64,000 bases of DNA. Origin: Schistocerca nitens (taxonomy: Eukaryota > Arthropoda > Insecta > Orthoptera > Acrididae). Within the stretch, counting starts at the first letter, position 1, and every line of letters starts with the position of its first letter. Shown one piece after another: positions 10,671-23,246 of the stretch. Below the pieces are notes generated by a model. It made no database searches. It worked only from the letters and a program-made list of their open reading frames with translations, and was not told the DNA's origin. The translations under genes were made by a program, and so were the position numbers. The stretch lies in contig NC_064616.1 in assembly GCF_023898315.1 (NCBI RefSeq), positions 708,751,389 to 708,815,388 of the forward strand. Reading direction: 5' to 3'.

Positions 10671-10830
10671 CTGTGCGGCTGGTCCTGACGGAGGTTCGAG
10701 TCCTCCCTCGGGCATGGGTGTGTGTGTGTTTGTCCTAAGGATAATTTAGGTTAAGTGGTGTGTAAGCTTAGGGACTGATGACCTTAGCAGTTAAGTCCCA
10801 TAAGATTTCACACACATTTGAACATGTTTT
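10671..10830 (+). repeat. SINE, diverged subfamily, 11-bp TSD
   Basis: TSD GGTGACATAAA at 10660-10670 and 10831-10841. The 3' part of a tRNA head (GGAGGTTCGAGTCCTCCC) is followed by a body related to but distinct from the other SINEs (GGACTGATGACCTTAGCAG, ending CACACACATTTGAACAT). Confidence 0.9.
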
Positions 10831-10841
10831 GGTGACATAAA

Positions 10842-11614
10842 GTGCGTCAATAAAACTACCCCTTTCACTGGGGCGCTGATTCCCACATATTTCGCGGTTG
10901 AAAACGACAGTTCGCAGTGCGATGCGCAATAGGAAGTCGTCCTTGGCAACCTTCGACAGTGCTGACAGCCTCGGACTTTTCAACCCTTCTCTAAAGATGT
11001 TGTGGGGCTACATCCACATTGAACGTGATTGCACCCCTTTTGACTGCAGCGCAACCGCAATTTTTGCTCTTGTACACAGATTGAAACTACTAGGGGCCGT
11101 TCAAAACCATCCAACGAAATATGAACGTGATCTGCAGTAGCAGAGGGTACTATGCTTTTTAATCCCTCCTGTTTTTCGCTCTTCTGTGGCGTGATCTCGT
11201 GGGAGTGCAATCAACATTAACATGTGGGTAAATATAATGGCAAAGGGTCGCTCTGAAACCCTCCAGTTCTGCAACATCTTCGGAGCCGCCCACGTAACGT
11301 TGTTGAACACATTACAAATGTACCTGTCAGAAACTTTGACACAAATTCAGATGGAAATGCAGTGATGAACCAAGCAATAACAGCTGTTGCTTATCATTCA
11401 GTTTCCAGATTGTGGACTGTGATGAGCATGAAATGTGGTTTAGATGGTAAGCATGAATATGAACTGTCTTACTTTGGAAGTCACATTGCTTTATTTGAGG
11501 TCATATACGTGCTCAAAATATCATTTTTTTCCAATTTCAAAGCTGTCATTGAAAGATTATCAGTATTAATTTTAATGCATTTCTTCGGTTTGTCATGGAA
11601 TATGATACGGAATT
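10842..11614. other. No gene recognised
   Basis: Short ORFs only (up to 86 codons), with no family motif and no splice-site chain that joins them. Confidence 0.4.
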
Positions 11615-11625
11615 CCTGTTGAATG

Positions 11626-11820
11626 AGCCGGCCGAAGTGGCCGTGCGGTTAAAGGCGCTGCAGTCTGGAACCGCAAGACCGCTACGGTCGCAGGTTCGAA
11701 TCCTGCCTCGGGCATGGATGTTTGTGATGTCCTTAGGTTAGTTAGGTTTAACTAGTTCTAAGTTCTAGGGGACTAATGACCTCAGCAGTTGAGTCCCATA
11801 GTGCTCAGAGCCATTTTGAA
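11626..11820 (+). repeat. SINE with complete head, 11-bp TSD
   Basis: TSD CCTGTTGAATG at 11615-11625 and 11821-11831. Head starts GCCGGCCGAAGTGGCCGTGC, B box GGTTCGAATCC, shared body to AGCCATTTTGAA. The same subfamily as the copy at 8384-8581. Confidence 0.95.
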
Positions 11821-11831
11821 CCTGTTGAATG

Positions 11832-12390
11832 CGATACTAATTTTTTAGCAATCAGCGTTGTAATAGAAGTTTTCATCTACTAAACTGCGTTTGCTGTCGT
11901 TGACAATATTACGTAGTACGCAAAAACACATAACTGTCTGATCAGTTACGTCAACGCATGTTTCTGTTGTCTACCTCAGTGGTCTACAGGTACTCGTTGC
12001 CACAAATCATCTTCCTCCAGGGTGTAATTATATAGTCTTTTCCTTTTGTCCAAGCATCTGTGATGAAATGATCTCCTTTAGTCCTGTAACAAGGGAGGTG
12101 CCACTAACATTCGCAATAACCCTCTGTCGTTATCGGAGCATAATCGCTCTCGTCCACTCCTGGACTTTTGACGGCTCTTGACTTCAGGTAGGCATTCGAT
12201 CGGGTCGAATACGACTATCCGGAAGGGGTACTCCGCAATATGGGATACCCTGACACTGCCGTCGACGTCGTAATGCGCCTCCTTCATGGACCTAAGTCTC
12301 TTGTACTTTACAGTGGTCGTCTCACTTATTCATGTGACTTATTCACTTGTAAATTCCTACCCCAAATGCGCTGTTTTCTCTCTGTGTGTG
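11832..12390. other. No gene recognised
   Basis: Mixed-composition DNA without a recognisable coding frame, RNA gene or transposon motif. Confidence 0.4.
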
Positions 12391-12420
12391 CGCACACACA
12401 CACACGTGCGCGCGCGCTCG

Positions 12421-12462
<42 letters not shown>
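12391..12462. repeat. CA microsatellite with CG-rich interruption
   Basis: (CA)n runs on both sides of an alternating GTGCGCGCGCGCTCG block; the longest pure CA run is at about 12427-12460. Confidence 0.97.
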
Positions 12463-12464
<2 letters not shown>

Positions 12465-12538
12465 GAACAGCTGGGCTATGAGTTTGCACCTGGATAAATC
12501 AGTTCCTCGAACATTATGACTACCTGTTGCATACATCT

Positions 12539-12880
12539 GCATCTTTAGAATCAATTAAGAAGCTGTGAAAGCTGCAGTTGATCAGCATTCTGTGTTATCA
12601 GCATACGAGTAAGTAAAAAAGTGCGTGCCGCCATTGGTAGGTGGTCATGAAGATAGACTTTGTAATACTCAGTAAGCATAAAGCTGTATTTAAGATACCA
12701 TCTGATACAGGCGTCTTGCATCTTTAGAGTACATGCATACAGAGTTTTGATAGTTGCAGTTGATCAGTATTCTGTGTTAGTATCATACAAGAAAGTAGAA
12801 AAATTGGTGTCAGAATTGGTAGTGCTCATAAAGCTAGTCTTTGTGAGAATTAGCATTCATGAAGCTGTATTTAAGATAGC
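12539..12880. repeat. Diverged tandem duplication, about 180-bp unit
   Basis: Two copies, about 12539-12705 and 12719-12880. Both start GCATCTTTAGA, contain GCAGTTGATCAG followed by ATTCTGTGTTA, and end AAGCTGTATTTAAGATA. Divergence is substantial. Not coding. Confidence 0.85.
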
Positions 12881-13026
12881 TAAAGTCAACACGTCTTCCT
12901 ATGATACACTGATAATATTGTAGCACACTCCAGCTCCATCACAATCATTGTGTTTTTAGTGTGCATGTAAGTGGTTGCTTTGATAGCTATCACTGTCTTG
13001 ATAGAAGTGTTGGTGGATTGACTTTT

Positions 13027-13054
13027 GAAGAAGAAGAAGAAGAAGAAGAAGAAG
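13027..13054. repeat. GAA trinucleotide microsatellite
   Basis: About nine uninterrupted GAA/AAG units. Confidence 0.97.
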
Positions 13055-13320
13055 CGATCCTGCAAGCACTTTGTAGATACTCTGCCTGGATGGGGAAATC
13101 TAAATCATTGTTGCATGCTAAAGAAACCAACCCACACCTGGTATGGCAACGAGTAATAAAAAAAACGTTCTTGTGCAATTTTCCTTATACATTTACACAC
13201 AGAAAACTATTCTTTCTTTACAATTGTTTGATGCAGTTTTAATGATACCTATCCAGCTTAATTTTTAACTTACGAGTTAAATTTACATCTGAATCATATG
13301 ATTCCTTTTCATATCAGTAA
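13055..13320. other. No gene recognised
   Basis: AT-rich spacer between the GAA array and the LINE 3' tail; only incidental ORFs. Confidence 0.4.
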
Positions 13321-13321
13321 T

Positions 13322-15395
13322 TTACATCTACATCTACATCTACATTTATACTCCGCAAGCCACCCAACGGTGTGTGGCGGAGGGCACTTTACGTGCCACT
13401 ATCATTACCTCCCTTTCCTGTTCCAGTCGCGTATGGTTCGCGGGAAGAACGACTGTCTGAAAGCCTCCGTGCGCGCTCTAATCTCTCTAATTTTACATTC
13501 GTGATCTCCTCGGGAGGTATAAGTAGGGGGAAGCAATATATTCGATACCTCATCCAGAAACGCACCCTCTCGAAACCTGGCGAGCAAGCTACACCGTGAT
13601 GCAGAGCGCCTCTCTTGCAGAGTCTGCCACTTGAGTTTATTAAACATCTCCGTAACGCTATCACGGTTACCAAATAACCCTGTGATGAAACGCGCCGCTC
13701 TTCTTTGGATCTTCTCTATCTCCTCCGTCAACCCGATCTGGTACGGATCCCACACTGATGAGCAATACTCAAGTATAGGTCGAACAAGTGTTTTGTAAGC
13801 CACCTCCTTTGTTGATGGACTACATTTTCTAAGCACTCTCCCAATGAATCTCAACCTGGTACCCGCCTTACCAACAATTAATTTTATATGATCATTCCAC
13901 TTCAAATCGTTCCGCACGCATACTCCCAGATATTTTACAGAAGTAACTGCTACCAGTGTTTCTTCCGCTATCATATAATCATACAATAAAGGATCCTTCT
14001 TTCTATGTATTCGCAATACATTGCATTTGTCTATGTTAAGGGACAGTTGCCATTCCCTGCACCAAGTGCCTATCCGCTGCAGATCTTCCTGCATTTCGCT
14101 ACAATTTTCTAATGCTGCAACTTCTCTGTATACTACAGCAACATCCGCGAAAAGCCGCATGGAACTTCCGACACTATCTACTAGGTCATTTATATATATC
14201 GTGAAAAGCAATGGTCCCATAACACTCCCCTGTGGCACGCCAGAGGTTACTTTAAAGTCTGTAGACGTCTCTCCATTGATAACAACATGCTGTGTTCTGT
14301 TTGCTAAAAACTCTTCAATCCAGCCACACAGCTGGTCTGATATTCCGTAGGCTCTTACTTTGTTTATCAGGCGACAGCGCGGAACTGTATCGAACGCCTT
14401 CCGGAAGTCAAGAAAAATAGCATCTACCTGGGAGCCTGTATCTAATATTTTCTGGGTCTCATGAACAAATAACGCGAGTTGGGTCTCACACGATCGCTGT
14501 TTCCGGAATCCATGTTGATTCCTACATAGCAGATTCTGGGTTTCCAAAAACGACATGATACTCGAGCAAAAAACATGTTCTAAAATTCTACAACAGATCG
14601 ACGTCAGAAATATAGGTCTATAGTTTTGCGCATCTGCTCGACGACCCTTCTTGAAAACTGGGACTACCTGTGCTCTTTTCCAATCATTTGGAACCCTCCG
14701 TTCCTCTATAGACTTGCGGTACACGGCTGTTAGAAGGGGGGCAAGTTCTTTCGCGTACTCTGTGTAGAATCGAATTGGTATCCCGTCAGGTCCAGTGGAC
14801 TTTCCTCTGTTGAGTGATTCCAGTTGCTTTTCTATTCCTTGGACACTTATTTCGATGTCAGCCATTTTTTCGTTTGTGCGAGGATTTAGAGAAGGAACTG
14901 CAGTGCGGTCTTCCTCTGTGAAACAGCTTTGGAAAAAGGTGTTTAGTATTTCAGCTTTACGCGTGTCATCCTCTGTTTCAATGCCATCATCATCCCGGAG
15001 TGTCTGGATATGCTGTTTCGAGCCACTTACTGATTTAACGTAAGACCAGAACTTCCTAGGATTTTCTGTTAAGTCGGTACATAGAATTTTACTTTCGAAT
15101 TCACTGAACGCTTCTCGCATAGCCCTCCTTACGCTAACTTTGACATCGCTTAGCTTCTGTTTGTCTGAGAGGTTTTGGCTGCGTTTAAACTTGGAGTGAA
15201 GCTCTCTTTGCTTTCGCAGTAGTTTCCTAACTTCGTTGTTGTACCACGGTGGGTTTTTCCCGTCGCTCACAGTTTTACTCGGCACGTGCCTGTCTAAAAC
15301 GCATTTTACGATTGCCTTGAACTTTTTCCATAAATGCAAAGAAGATACGTCATCAAACTCTAATATGTATCTATTTTTTGCTGTAATCTGTCTTT
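13322..15395 (-). mobile_element. LINE family A copy 2, 5'-truncated
   Basis: The longest copy of the family with ATCTAC tail repeats (13322-13346 on +). It has lost the 5' end including any ORF1 and the AP endonuclease domain; the readable frame enters at about 15395. It carries the RT ORF described separately. Confidence 0.92.
13405..15339 (-). pseudogene. LINE reverse transcriptase ORF with altered active site
   Basis: An uninterrupted frame of 644 codons (open further upstream to about 15390). Order of motifs: a linker with WYNNEVRKLLRKQREL, RT fingers around GKSTGPDGIPIRFY, WKRAQVVPVFKKG, NYRPI, HGFRKQRSCETQLALF, palm motif A region AIFLDFRKAFDTVP, SGVPQGSVMGPLLFTIYIND, then the motif C region, which reads LFADV instead of the usual FADD: the second Asp codon of the pair is GTT (Val). 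The C-terminal domain and family tail follow. The AP endonuclease is absent. Long open frame plus a mutated catalytic motif suggests a recently inserted but inactive copy. Confidence 0.9.
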
Positions 15396-15399
15396 TTTA

Positions 15400-16180
15400 T
15401 GCATTTAACAGTTAGCTCCATTCCTTCTTGTAACTCTGCTGGCCAAGAGCAATCAGGAATTTTAATTTTGCTTCTTATTTCCTGCAGTACATTATTGTTA
15501 CGTCATTCCATATCTTCTTGGGTGTATTCTGGCAACTCTTCCGCTCCACATTCTTGTGGAATATCCACATAAAACATTACATTTACAGTTTTTGCAAATG
15601 GCCTGTTTTTAAATGTTGTTATTCCATCACTTTCGAATGGCTGTACTCCTGTTTGGTGTACAACTTCTATTCCACAACATTTAGATACAATGTAACCACC
15701 CTTCTTAAGCATATCCAAACATGAATGGAGATTTATGAAAATATATAGAGTAATTGCTGACGTTTTGCATTTCCTACTCATATTCAGATTTTTCTATACA
15801 CTGTGTTTAAAGTAACATGCAAACCTTGTTTGCACATCTGCAATGGCTTCTTCTTTTTCCAATAACAGTTTATATTGCTCCTTCATGAATACTGTGTCCG
15901 CTATATACTCCAGCTTTCGTTTCTTGACTTCACCTATTTCCAGTTTCCTTTTTCGTATGCATAACACTTGACTGCACTTAGGGGAGTAATTTCTTTAATA
16001 GGGAATGGTTTAAGTGTGATCAATACATTGGTTCTTTTTCTTAAGACCTGTGAAACAATATCAGTTGTGGAATTCAATCCTAATTTGACAGTATTTATAT
16101 GCGATTGGATTGTAGAGAAAAATGTCTTGGATTGCGAAAAATTTGTTTCTTCTGTTGTTAGAGTCTGTATTAACAAACTT
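15400..16180 (-). pseudogene. Unrecognised coding-like remnant
   Basis: Consecutive minus-strand pieces look protein-like: 16176-15934 (80 codons), a frame-shifted continuation rich in Lys/Glu (KKRKLEYIADTVFMKEQYKL, likely helical, stop near 15797), then 15781-15503 (92 codons, with GVQPFESDGITTFKNRPFAK) and a further stretch to about 15400, where the LINE begins. Stops and at least one frameshift separate them. I do not recognise the family. The Lys/Glu helix would suit a DNA-binding or transposon-accessory protein; that is inference. It could be an old gene or transposon ORF broken by the LINE insertion. Confidence 0.35.
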
Positions 16181-18600
16181 CCATGTAGTTTACAGCCAAA
16201 TAATTAAAACTATAGACAGTATAGTATAGTATATGTATAAATGTGTGATTATAGGTTTCTGCTCACATATAAAAAATACATTTTACCTTTGTACCAAAGT
16301 TTAAACTGTCCATATTTTTTGTCAAATAAGTTGTCTTACTTCTGCTAAAACCAGTACCGAAGTCATTGATATATTAAAGTGATCCATCATGTTAAGGTAA
16401 CTTCTGACAATAACAGCTGGTTGGTATTGCCTTATGTTTTTTACTTACATTGTTCTATACAGTTACATGGGTGGGCTGTACTATTCACTTGGGACTGACA
16501 CCTTGCATTAGAAAGGCACCGAGGCTCATAGTTTCATAAATTTCCTCCATACACAGCTGTTTTGGCGTACAGAGTAACACTATGTGTTTAATATACACGT
16601 ACATGTTTCCTGTTGTAATACAAATGCATGATTACAGATTGACTGTGTACAGAAAAATTCAGTCTTGTGTCCAAAAGTAAAAACTGTCTGTATTATTTAT
16701 TAAAATATGTAAGATTTCGAATATAAAACACACGTATAGTACTAGTGCTGTAACTTAATTGTTCGATAGCGCTAAAAATATACACATGGCTCACATATTG
16801 GCAATATTTGGGTAGCAGGTGACAGCGTGCATACAATGCAAGCATAGTGCTGCAGTCTCTTAGTACAAGATTTGTTACATCTTTGCAGTGTTCTGGTAAT
16901 GAAACACAGTAATAGTGTGACAAACAGCAATACAAAGTAAGTGACATGGTACTTTGGATCTGGGATGCACAGAACATAAGTAAGCATACAAAAGAAAAAG
17001 AACTATAAACTTCTACTGTTCTCACAAATGTCATTCCACAGATCTTAAGAAAAAGAGTCAATGTATTGAACAGACTTTAGTTTATGTAAGAGGTCGAAGT
17101 GAAATAAAGGAAAAGTGAGGTGTCTGATGAAACAACAACCGCTACTGTGGATTCTTACAAGTACAGTTTTTCCACAGGCTTGAGGTTGCAGTAGGATGTA
17201 TTGCATGGTAAATATCCAATTTCATTATGTAGCAACTCTATGACTTACAACACAGAGATCCATAGTCTGCTGGTTGCTATGAGAGAAGACAGAGGATTAT
17301 CTAATTTGGCCATTCCTTTTGTTAGATTCAGGTACTATTTGTTTGATTTCCACCTTTTTCAGGGAAGTCAGTGGAGAGAGTGTTGAAATTTGTAGACATA
17401 TATAGCTCAAGGCTGAGTTCCTGGAGGAATGGATAATATCTGAAAATGATCGAATTGTGTTTGACAGTGGGCAGATGATGAGTTTTAGCATATAGTGCAG
17501 TCGATGTAAGAAATGTCTGGATTACACACCTAAATCGATATCTTTCAGCTCCAGTTTCAGTGACACCTGTAACACAATACAGAATTCCGCTGGAGATAAA
17601 CAACCTGAATATCGAAAACCATATAGAGTCACTATCACTTATAATCGATTAAGGTAGAATTTATCACCTAGCAGTTTGATGCTGTCATAATAGAGGAATA
17701 TGCTAGTCTATTGGAAGTGGGAGGGGGGGGGGAGTTGATGTCGTCACTCTGCCAAAGAAGTTATCACACGTGTGTAGCTGTGCTTGCAGTGGGTTGTGTG
17801 TGAGACCAGCTCCGCAGCACACATCACATCATGTGGGCAACAATGCACCATCTGTTAGGCGAGGTGAGTTGGCATAGTGCAGTGTGGTGCATGTTCTGCA
17901 AATGGAACAGCGTGAGTGGCAGCATTTAAAAAAACAAAAAATGCAAGAGTGTACCTCTCCCATTTCCTAACTTACCCTAAACACACAGTGAAGTGGTAAT
18001 TTTTTGAGAACCATACAGGCGGCAGCAGTGAGTTATAGGGGTTTAAACTTAGCTCAAGTGAACTTTAAATTTAGGACACCTGGGCTTTTCTTATTTCTCA
18101 CCATTTTTACAAATTCACTGTAATGCCATTATGCTGGACTTAACCTTGGCAGCCATGTTTAATAGTGACATCACTTTGTGTCATGACATACATTAATTGT
18201 GTGCGACGTTTAGCGCCGATTTTTAATGTGATACTGGTACATGCATGTGAGAAACACTGGATTTGTTTTTAATTACTCGCCATTTGAAATTTGGAACAAG
18301 CAAATTTAAGTGAGCTATTTGAATCTGATTTTTCCCTTAAGACGACCAAGATATTTTGGATCTGGCCGCCACAGTTGAATTTCCACCCATTTTTATTTAG
18401 CACAAGTACACTTTGACATCATATAGGCATCCTTATACCACATTCCTATATATTGGACATCTTTGTGGCCATTTTCAAGTAGTAAATTGTACTAATTGGG
18501 CAATAAATTAGAAAGATAATAAGCTGGGTAATAAATTATTCTGTGAAGATGAATAACAAATTACACTGATAGAAAATGGTATCATGTTTAACAATTACCA
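16181..18600. other. No gene recognised
   Basis: AT-rich DNA with scattered short ORFs. A G run lies at about 17719-17731. I see no family motif, RNA gene or transposon boundary. Confidence 0.45.
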
Positions 18601-19830
18601 CAGCCATATTCTTATATGGCCCTGACCACTATGATAATGCCCCACTCCACAGTAACTGGATGTCATTGCCTATGAACTCAATACCTCATGGCACTGCATC
18701 ATAATTGAACCTGGCTGCTCATCTGTGAAGTGTCGACATTTTTCCAGCTACGTGGGACTGTGTTGTTACTTATCTTTCCTGCTCCATGCCACTTCAACAT
18801 GTATGCACTTACTTCTACTGTGCATCTAATAGGCACAGTTGAGGATCTACATTTCTCTTATCAAGTCATGTGGACATTCATTTTCAGAAGCTGTATGTAG
18901 TTTATTTATATTAATAAATAGTTGTCACTACAAAGTGTGTATCTCAATACTGTCAGTCTCACCACTTGACTAAAGGACACGTCAATGACGACAAGTATAT
19001 TTGCATGTGTGTTCAAGGGTGTTTTCTCGTCCGCCATACATATGAAAGGCGATGACGCTGTTCTTCACCTTTGTTTTCATATTTCTCTCTGTATATTGTT
19101 TCCTTTTGCTGAGACAGGGCTCGGTTTCAAGACTGCTCATGTGGTTTTCAACATATTGGATTTTCGTTTGTGTGCTAGTTTTGATAGGGTAGCGTATTCA
19201 TGCTTATTGTGTTGTCACAGTCTATCTTCAGTAGTATGTTGTCCAGATTTTGGTAGGCGTTGGTTTTGTAAATAGTGTTACAATTTCTCAGTAGATGCTT
19301 TTGGTTATATTGTTTCCAGTAAAGAGGGTGCAAGTTACTCAGTATATGCTAGTTTATGCAACCAGTTTCTTGTCATGTATCTGTTTCCCTCATTTTAGGT
19401 GGTCCATTCATGTACTGTGTAAGTGTAAATTCTCTTACTTGATGATGTTGGTCTGCATTGTTTTTCATAGTTGTTTGATGAATTTCTTATAATAGTTCAA
19501 GTTCCAAGTTCAGTGGCAGTGTGTTTTCACACACAGCTTGAGTGTCCTTTTGAATTATCATGTCTGTCCAGATGTCAGAGCTACAGAGTCAGCAAAGTCA
19601 GAAACTGCTACAGAACATAACTGATCTCATTCAGGTTTCGACTATAAAGACCACGTCTCAGCATGCATTTGCTCCGAATTATCGGGTGTTTGACATCCAG
19701 ACAGAGAACTCATCAGCAGTTAGAGATGCACTCTGACACATTTACAGGCACTGTTGTTTAGACTGTAGCTGATGTGAAACAACATTATATGCCTGTCAGG
19801 CAGTTGCTGTTGCAGTGAGTTCACTACACC
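18600..19830 (+). mobile_element. Possible gypsy-like retrotransposon remnant (LTR plus gag start)
   Basis: At 19560-19738 a + frame begins MSVQMSELQSQQSQKLLQNI and continues to FAPNYRVFDIQTENSSA before a stop, resembling the beginning of an insect gypsy-type Gag (Gln-rich helix, then an F-x-x-FD-type block). About 600 bp upstream, 18600-18960 resembles an LTR 3' region with a polyadenylation-type ATTAATAAATAG at 18910-18925. No second LTR, primer-binding site or pol was found, so this is tentative. Confidence 0.3.
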
Positions 19831-20008
19831 TCTACAGAAAAAAGAAAGAAATAATTATTAGTTTGCTCTGACCACTTTCTTATTCATCATCATTGGTGCT
19901 AATACTGGCATGGCAGTTGTCATACAGCTGAAAGTATTGTTATACATCCCAATAACTTCATCCTTTGAGAGTTCTCACATGAGTAGGTAAACAATTTGCC
20001 GATATCTG

Positions 20009-20121
<113 letters not shown>

Positions 20122-20239
20122 CCCCATTAATGAGAGCGTTAAAACACAATCAATATTCACAATGACAATATGGTACATAAATTGGTACATTTCAAATTCA
20201 TGGCACTTTTTTCTGTCTCTTTCTTTTCTCTTCCCAAAA

Positions 20240-22235
20240 ACCTCTCATAAATTCACTGTGTTTCTTCTTCCTCTCTTCTGTCCACTTATTTCCTGATTTC
20301 TTCTCTTTTGGTGTTTCTTCGAATTTCTGTTTGTTGATTTTTTCTCTGTATTTTCCTCTGATATTTCTTCTGTGGAGATGTTTAGATTTTTGAGGTCTTC
20401 CATGGTTTCCTTTACCCAGTTAGTTTTCACCGTATTCGTCATGACTATGTTAAAAATTCTCTTGGTCAGCCTATTTTCATTCATCCTATGAATGTGCCCA
20501 TAGAATTTTTCCCTTCTTTTTCTGATATTGTCTGTAATTGTCGCTGCCTGTTTGTACAATTCCTTTGTTGGTCTCTTTATCCCGATCCCCTGTCTCTGAA
20601 CTGGCCCATAGATCTTTCTCAGAATTTTCCTCTCTTGCTTTTCCATTTCCTTGATTTTAGTTCTTCCTCTGATTACTGTTGTTTCTGAGGCATACAAGGC
20701 CTCAGGTAAGACTACTGTTTTCTAATGTTTTAATTTGGTATTGACGGAAATATTTCTTTTATTGTAATGGTTCCATGTAAGTCTGTATGCTTTTTGTAGT
20801 TTTGTAACCCTTTCTTCATTGGCTTTGAATTCAGTCCTGTTTTCTGTATAATCTCTCCCAGGTATCTGAAACTTTCTACTTGTGTTATCTTTCCGTGCTT
20901 TGTTATCAATGGGCTTCTGTCTGTAGATTTTGTGTCCACGTACTGGGTTTTTTCATATGATATTTGTAGTCCTGTTCTGGCTGCGATTTCATGCAATATC
21001 TCTAGGGCTTCTCTGGCTTCTTTTCTGTCATTTCTAATGATGGCTATATCGTCGGCAAAGGCCAGACATTTTATGCTGACGGTTCTATTTTTCTCTCTCC
21101 CCATCTTTACTCCATTGACTCATTTGTCCCATGTCCTGATTATTTCCTCTAAAACAGCGTTAAGTAAAATGGGTGACAGGCCATCTCCCTGTCTCACTTC
21201 TGTCTTGATTTCGAAAGATTCTGAGATCTCGCCCATGAACTTCACTTTTGACTTTGTATTTGTTAATGTTTCCTGAATTAGTTTTCTGGTCTTATTGTCT
21301 ACCTTCATTTCTTCTAGTGTATTAAAAAGTGTTTCTCTGTCTATGGAATCGTAAGCCTTCTTGTAATCAACAAATGTTACTGTGGTGTTTCTGGACTTTC
21401 TCGTTGTTAATAATGTTCTCAGACACCAGATCTGCTCACTGCATGGTCTTCCCTTCCTGAACCCTCCTTGGTATTCTCCGATCTGTGGGTCTATCTGAGG
21501 TTCTAGGCGATTTAACAGAGCTTTTGATAGAATTTTGTATGCCACCGGCAGTAACGAAATTCCTCTATAGTTATTAGGGTCTGTTTTGTCTCCTTTCTTG
21601 TGGAGGGGGTGTATTAGGGCTGACTTCCATTCTTCTGGTATCTTTTCTGTTTCCCAGATGTTTTTGATTATACTATGAATTTTGGGTGTAATGTTTTCAT
21701 GGTCTAATTTCCAGATTTCTGCAATCAGTCCATCTTCACCTGGTGCTCTGTTATTTTTCAATGATTTTATTATTTTCACGATTTCTTCATATGTTGGGGG
21801 TTCGGAGTCCCGGTTGGGTTCTGGTTTTGTAAACTGTAATCTCTGTTTTGGTTTATCACAGTTAAGTAACGTGTCAAAGTATCTGGCTAATATTTCACAG
21901 TTTTTCTTCGGATTTGTCTCCAGTGTTCCATCTTGTCTTTTGAAGCAAAAGCTTGGTGGTTGATATCCTGTCATATTTTCTCATAATACTCTATAAAAAT
22001 TTCGTGTGTTGTTTCTGGTGAAGTCTTCTTCTATCTCCTTCAACCTGCTGTTTTCGTAACCTCTTTTTTTCTCTTGGGATTATTTTTTAAGTGTTTTCTG
22101 TATCCTGTTGAAGTCCTCCCATTTTTCTTGTGTTTTATGGCTGTTAAATTTTTTCCAGGCTTGTCTTCTGTCTTCTATGGACCTGTCGCATGTCATGTTC
22201 CACCATCGGTGTTTCCCTTTTCTCGGTGTCCCTCA
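20240..22235 (-). mobile_element. LINE of a second family, reverse transcriptase remnants
   Basis: Minus-strand RT in three blocks. 21974-21120 (284 codons): APGEDGLIAEIWK, IHPLHKKGDKTDPNNYRGIS, GGFRKGRPCSEQIWCL, TFVDYKKAYDSIDRETLF, RQGDGLSPILLNAVLEEI. 21104-20730: CLAFADDIAIIRN (FADD motif intact) and SFRYLGEII. 20697-20245: the C-terminal tail with FYGHIHRMNENRLTKRIFN. A stop at 21117-21119 and frameshifts separate the blocks. Weak coding continues upstream to about 22235, where the copy is 5'-truncated. The sequence differs clearly from the ATCTAC-tail family; the YRGISLLP and GHIHRMNENRL blocks suggest an RTE/jockey-like clade, not decided here. Confidence 0.9.
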
Positions 22236-22702
22236 CCCCTCATGGTAATGTACATGTGCGTCAGTGAAAAAGACCAATAAAAAGGTGTTAGCATGTGGAC
22301 GTAATGTGCTGTTCCAGTCTCTTCTGTACCTAAGGTCCATCACCGTTCCCTTTGGATCCCTACGTAATTCGGCACTCTCCGATACACACGATCGAACAGC
22401 GGAGGAGTGGTACTCAAGCGTCAACTTTAGGTTACAATATCCCCGGATGTAATTAACATTTTACAATGCAACAAACGGCACTGATTACGTATTTGTTTAT
22501 ATGTTCAGATGTACTAACAAAACTAACGGGGTTCCATTTAAAAAAACGTAGGTTTGTCTTAAAAAACATACTTCCGTGCATTTTTTTATGGTTTATATTA
22601 ACCAATTACACTAGCCCCTCTCCTCACGTACGGTCTGTGGAATCGATTCGTCAGTATTTGATGTGGTTTACGAAATATATCCAGTGGTAACGTAGGTGAC
22701 TC

Positions 22703-22752
<50 letters not shown>
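22236..22752. repeat. Unclassified interspersed repeat ending in a TA array
   Basis: No coding signal. The stretch 22250-22705 has an even, single-block character and ends GACTCACCCTATATATA, running into a TA array (22709-22752). I take it as an unclassified repeat; its class is not visible. Confidence 0.4.
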
Positions 22753-22756
<4 letters not shown>

Positions 22757-23122
22757 GTCCATAATATGCAATGTATTGATGTATTGACACAGATATGTAT
22801 TGGTAAATTATCTTTTAACACAAAATTTGTGGGCTTTTGTCTATATTATGTGATTTTCCAGCAATCTCTGCATATGGCTATAAATTCATTGAATGTCATG
22901 TCAGTTCCTATATGTTCTTCATAAATGTGTTTTAAATTAATTCTGTCTTGAATAGAATAAAATGTTCTCGCAAGTAGTGGAATCAAAGTGGTTACCACCC
23001 CACTCTCCGCTGTTGCCAGATGTATTCAAGATGGCGGACATGACGTCATCCAAGATAGCGGTGTGTAGACTTGGCTACAGCCCATGACATCATCCAAGAT
23101 GGCGGCCATGACGTCATCTGAT

Positions 23123-23246
23123 GATGCAAGTACCGTTATCAGAGATGGCTGGAAACAGTGTGTTCACCACGAGGTCCGGGCTTAGTACACCGTACTGTCA
23201 CCAGAGGGCGCTGTTGTCCATTCCATTACCTATTCCAAGATGGTGG
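23123..23246 (+). repeat. Left inverted terminal region of the Polinton
   Basis: Matches the complement of 42471-42712: shared blocks include AGTACCGTTATC (ATTATC at the right end), GTGTTCACCAC, CCAGAGGG, and TTCCATTACCTATTCCAAGA. Upstream at 23028-23115 further CCAAGATGGCGG and ATGACGTCATC units are tandemly arranged and may be more of the terminal repeat. Confidence 0.75.

Noticed and set aside
12240..12554. ORFs with Thr-His or Cys-Val repeats
   Set aside because: Produced by the CA microsatellite.
23028..23115. TGACGTCAT palindromes as a CREB-type regulatory cluster
   Set aside because: They repeat as parts of the terminal-repeat units of the Polinton; regulation cannot be inferred from sequence alone.
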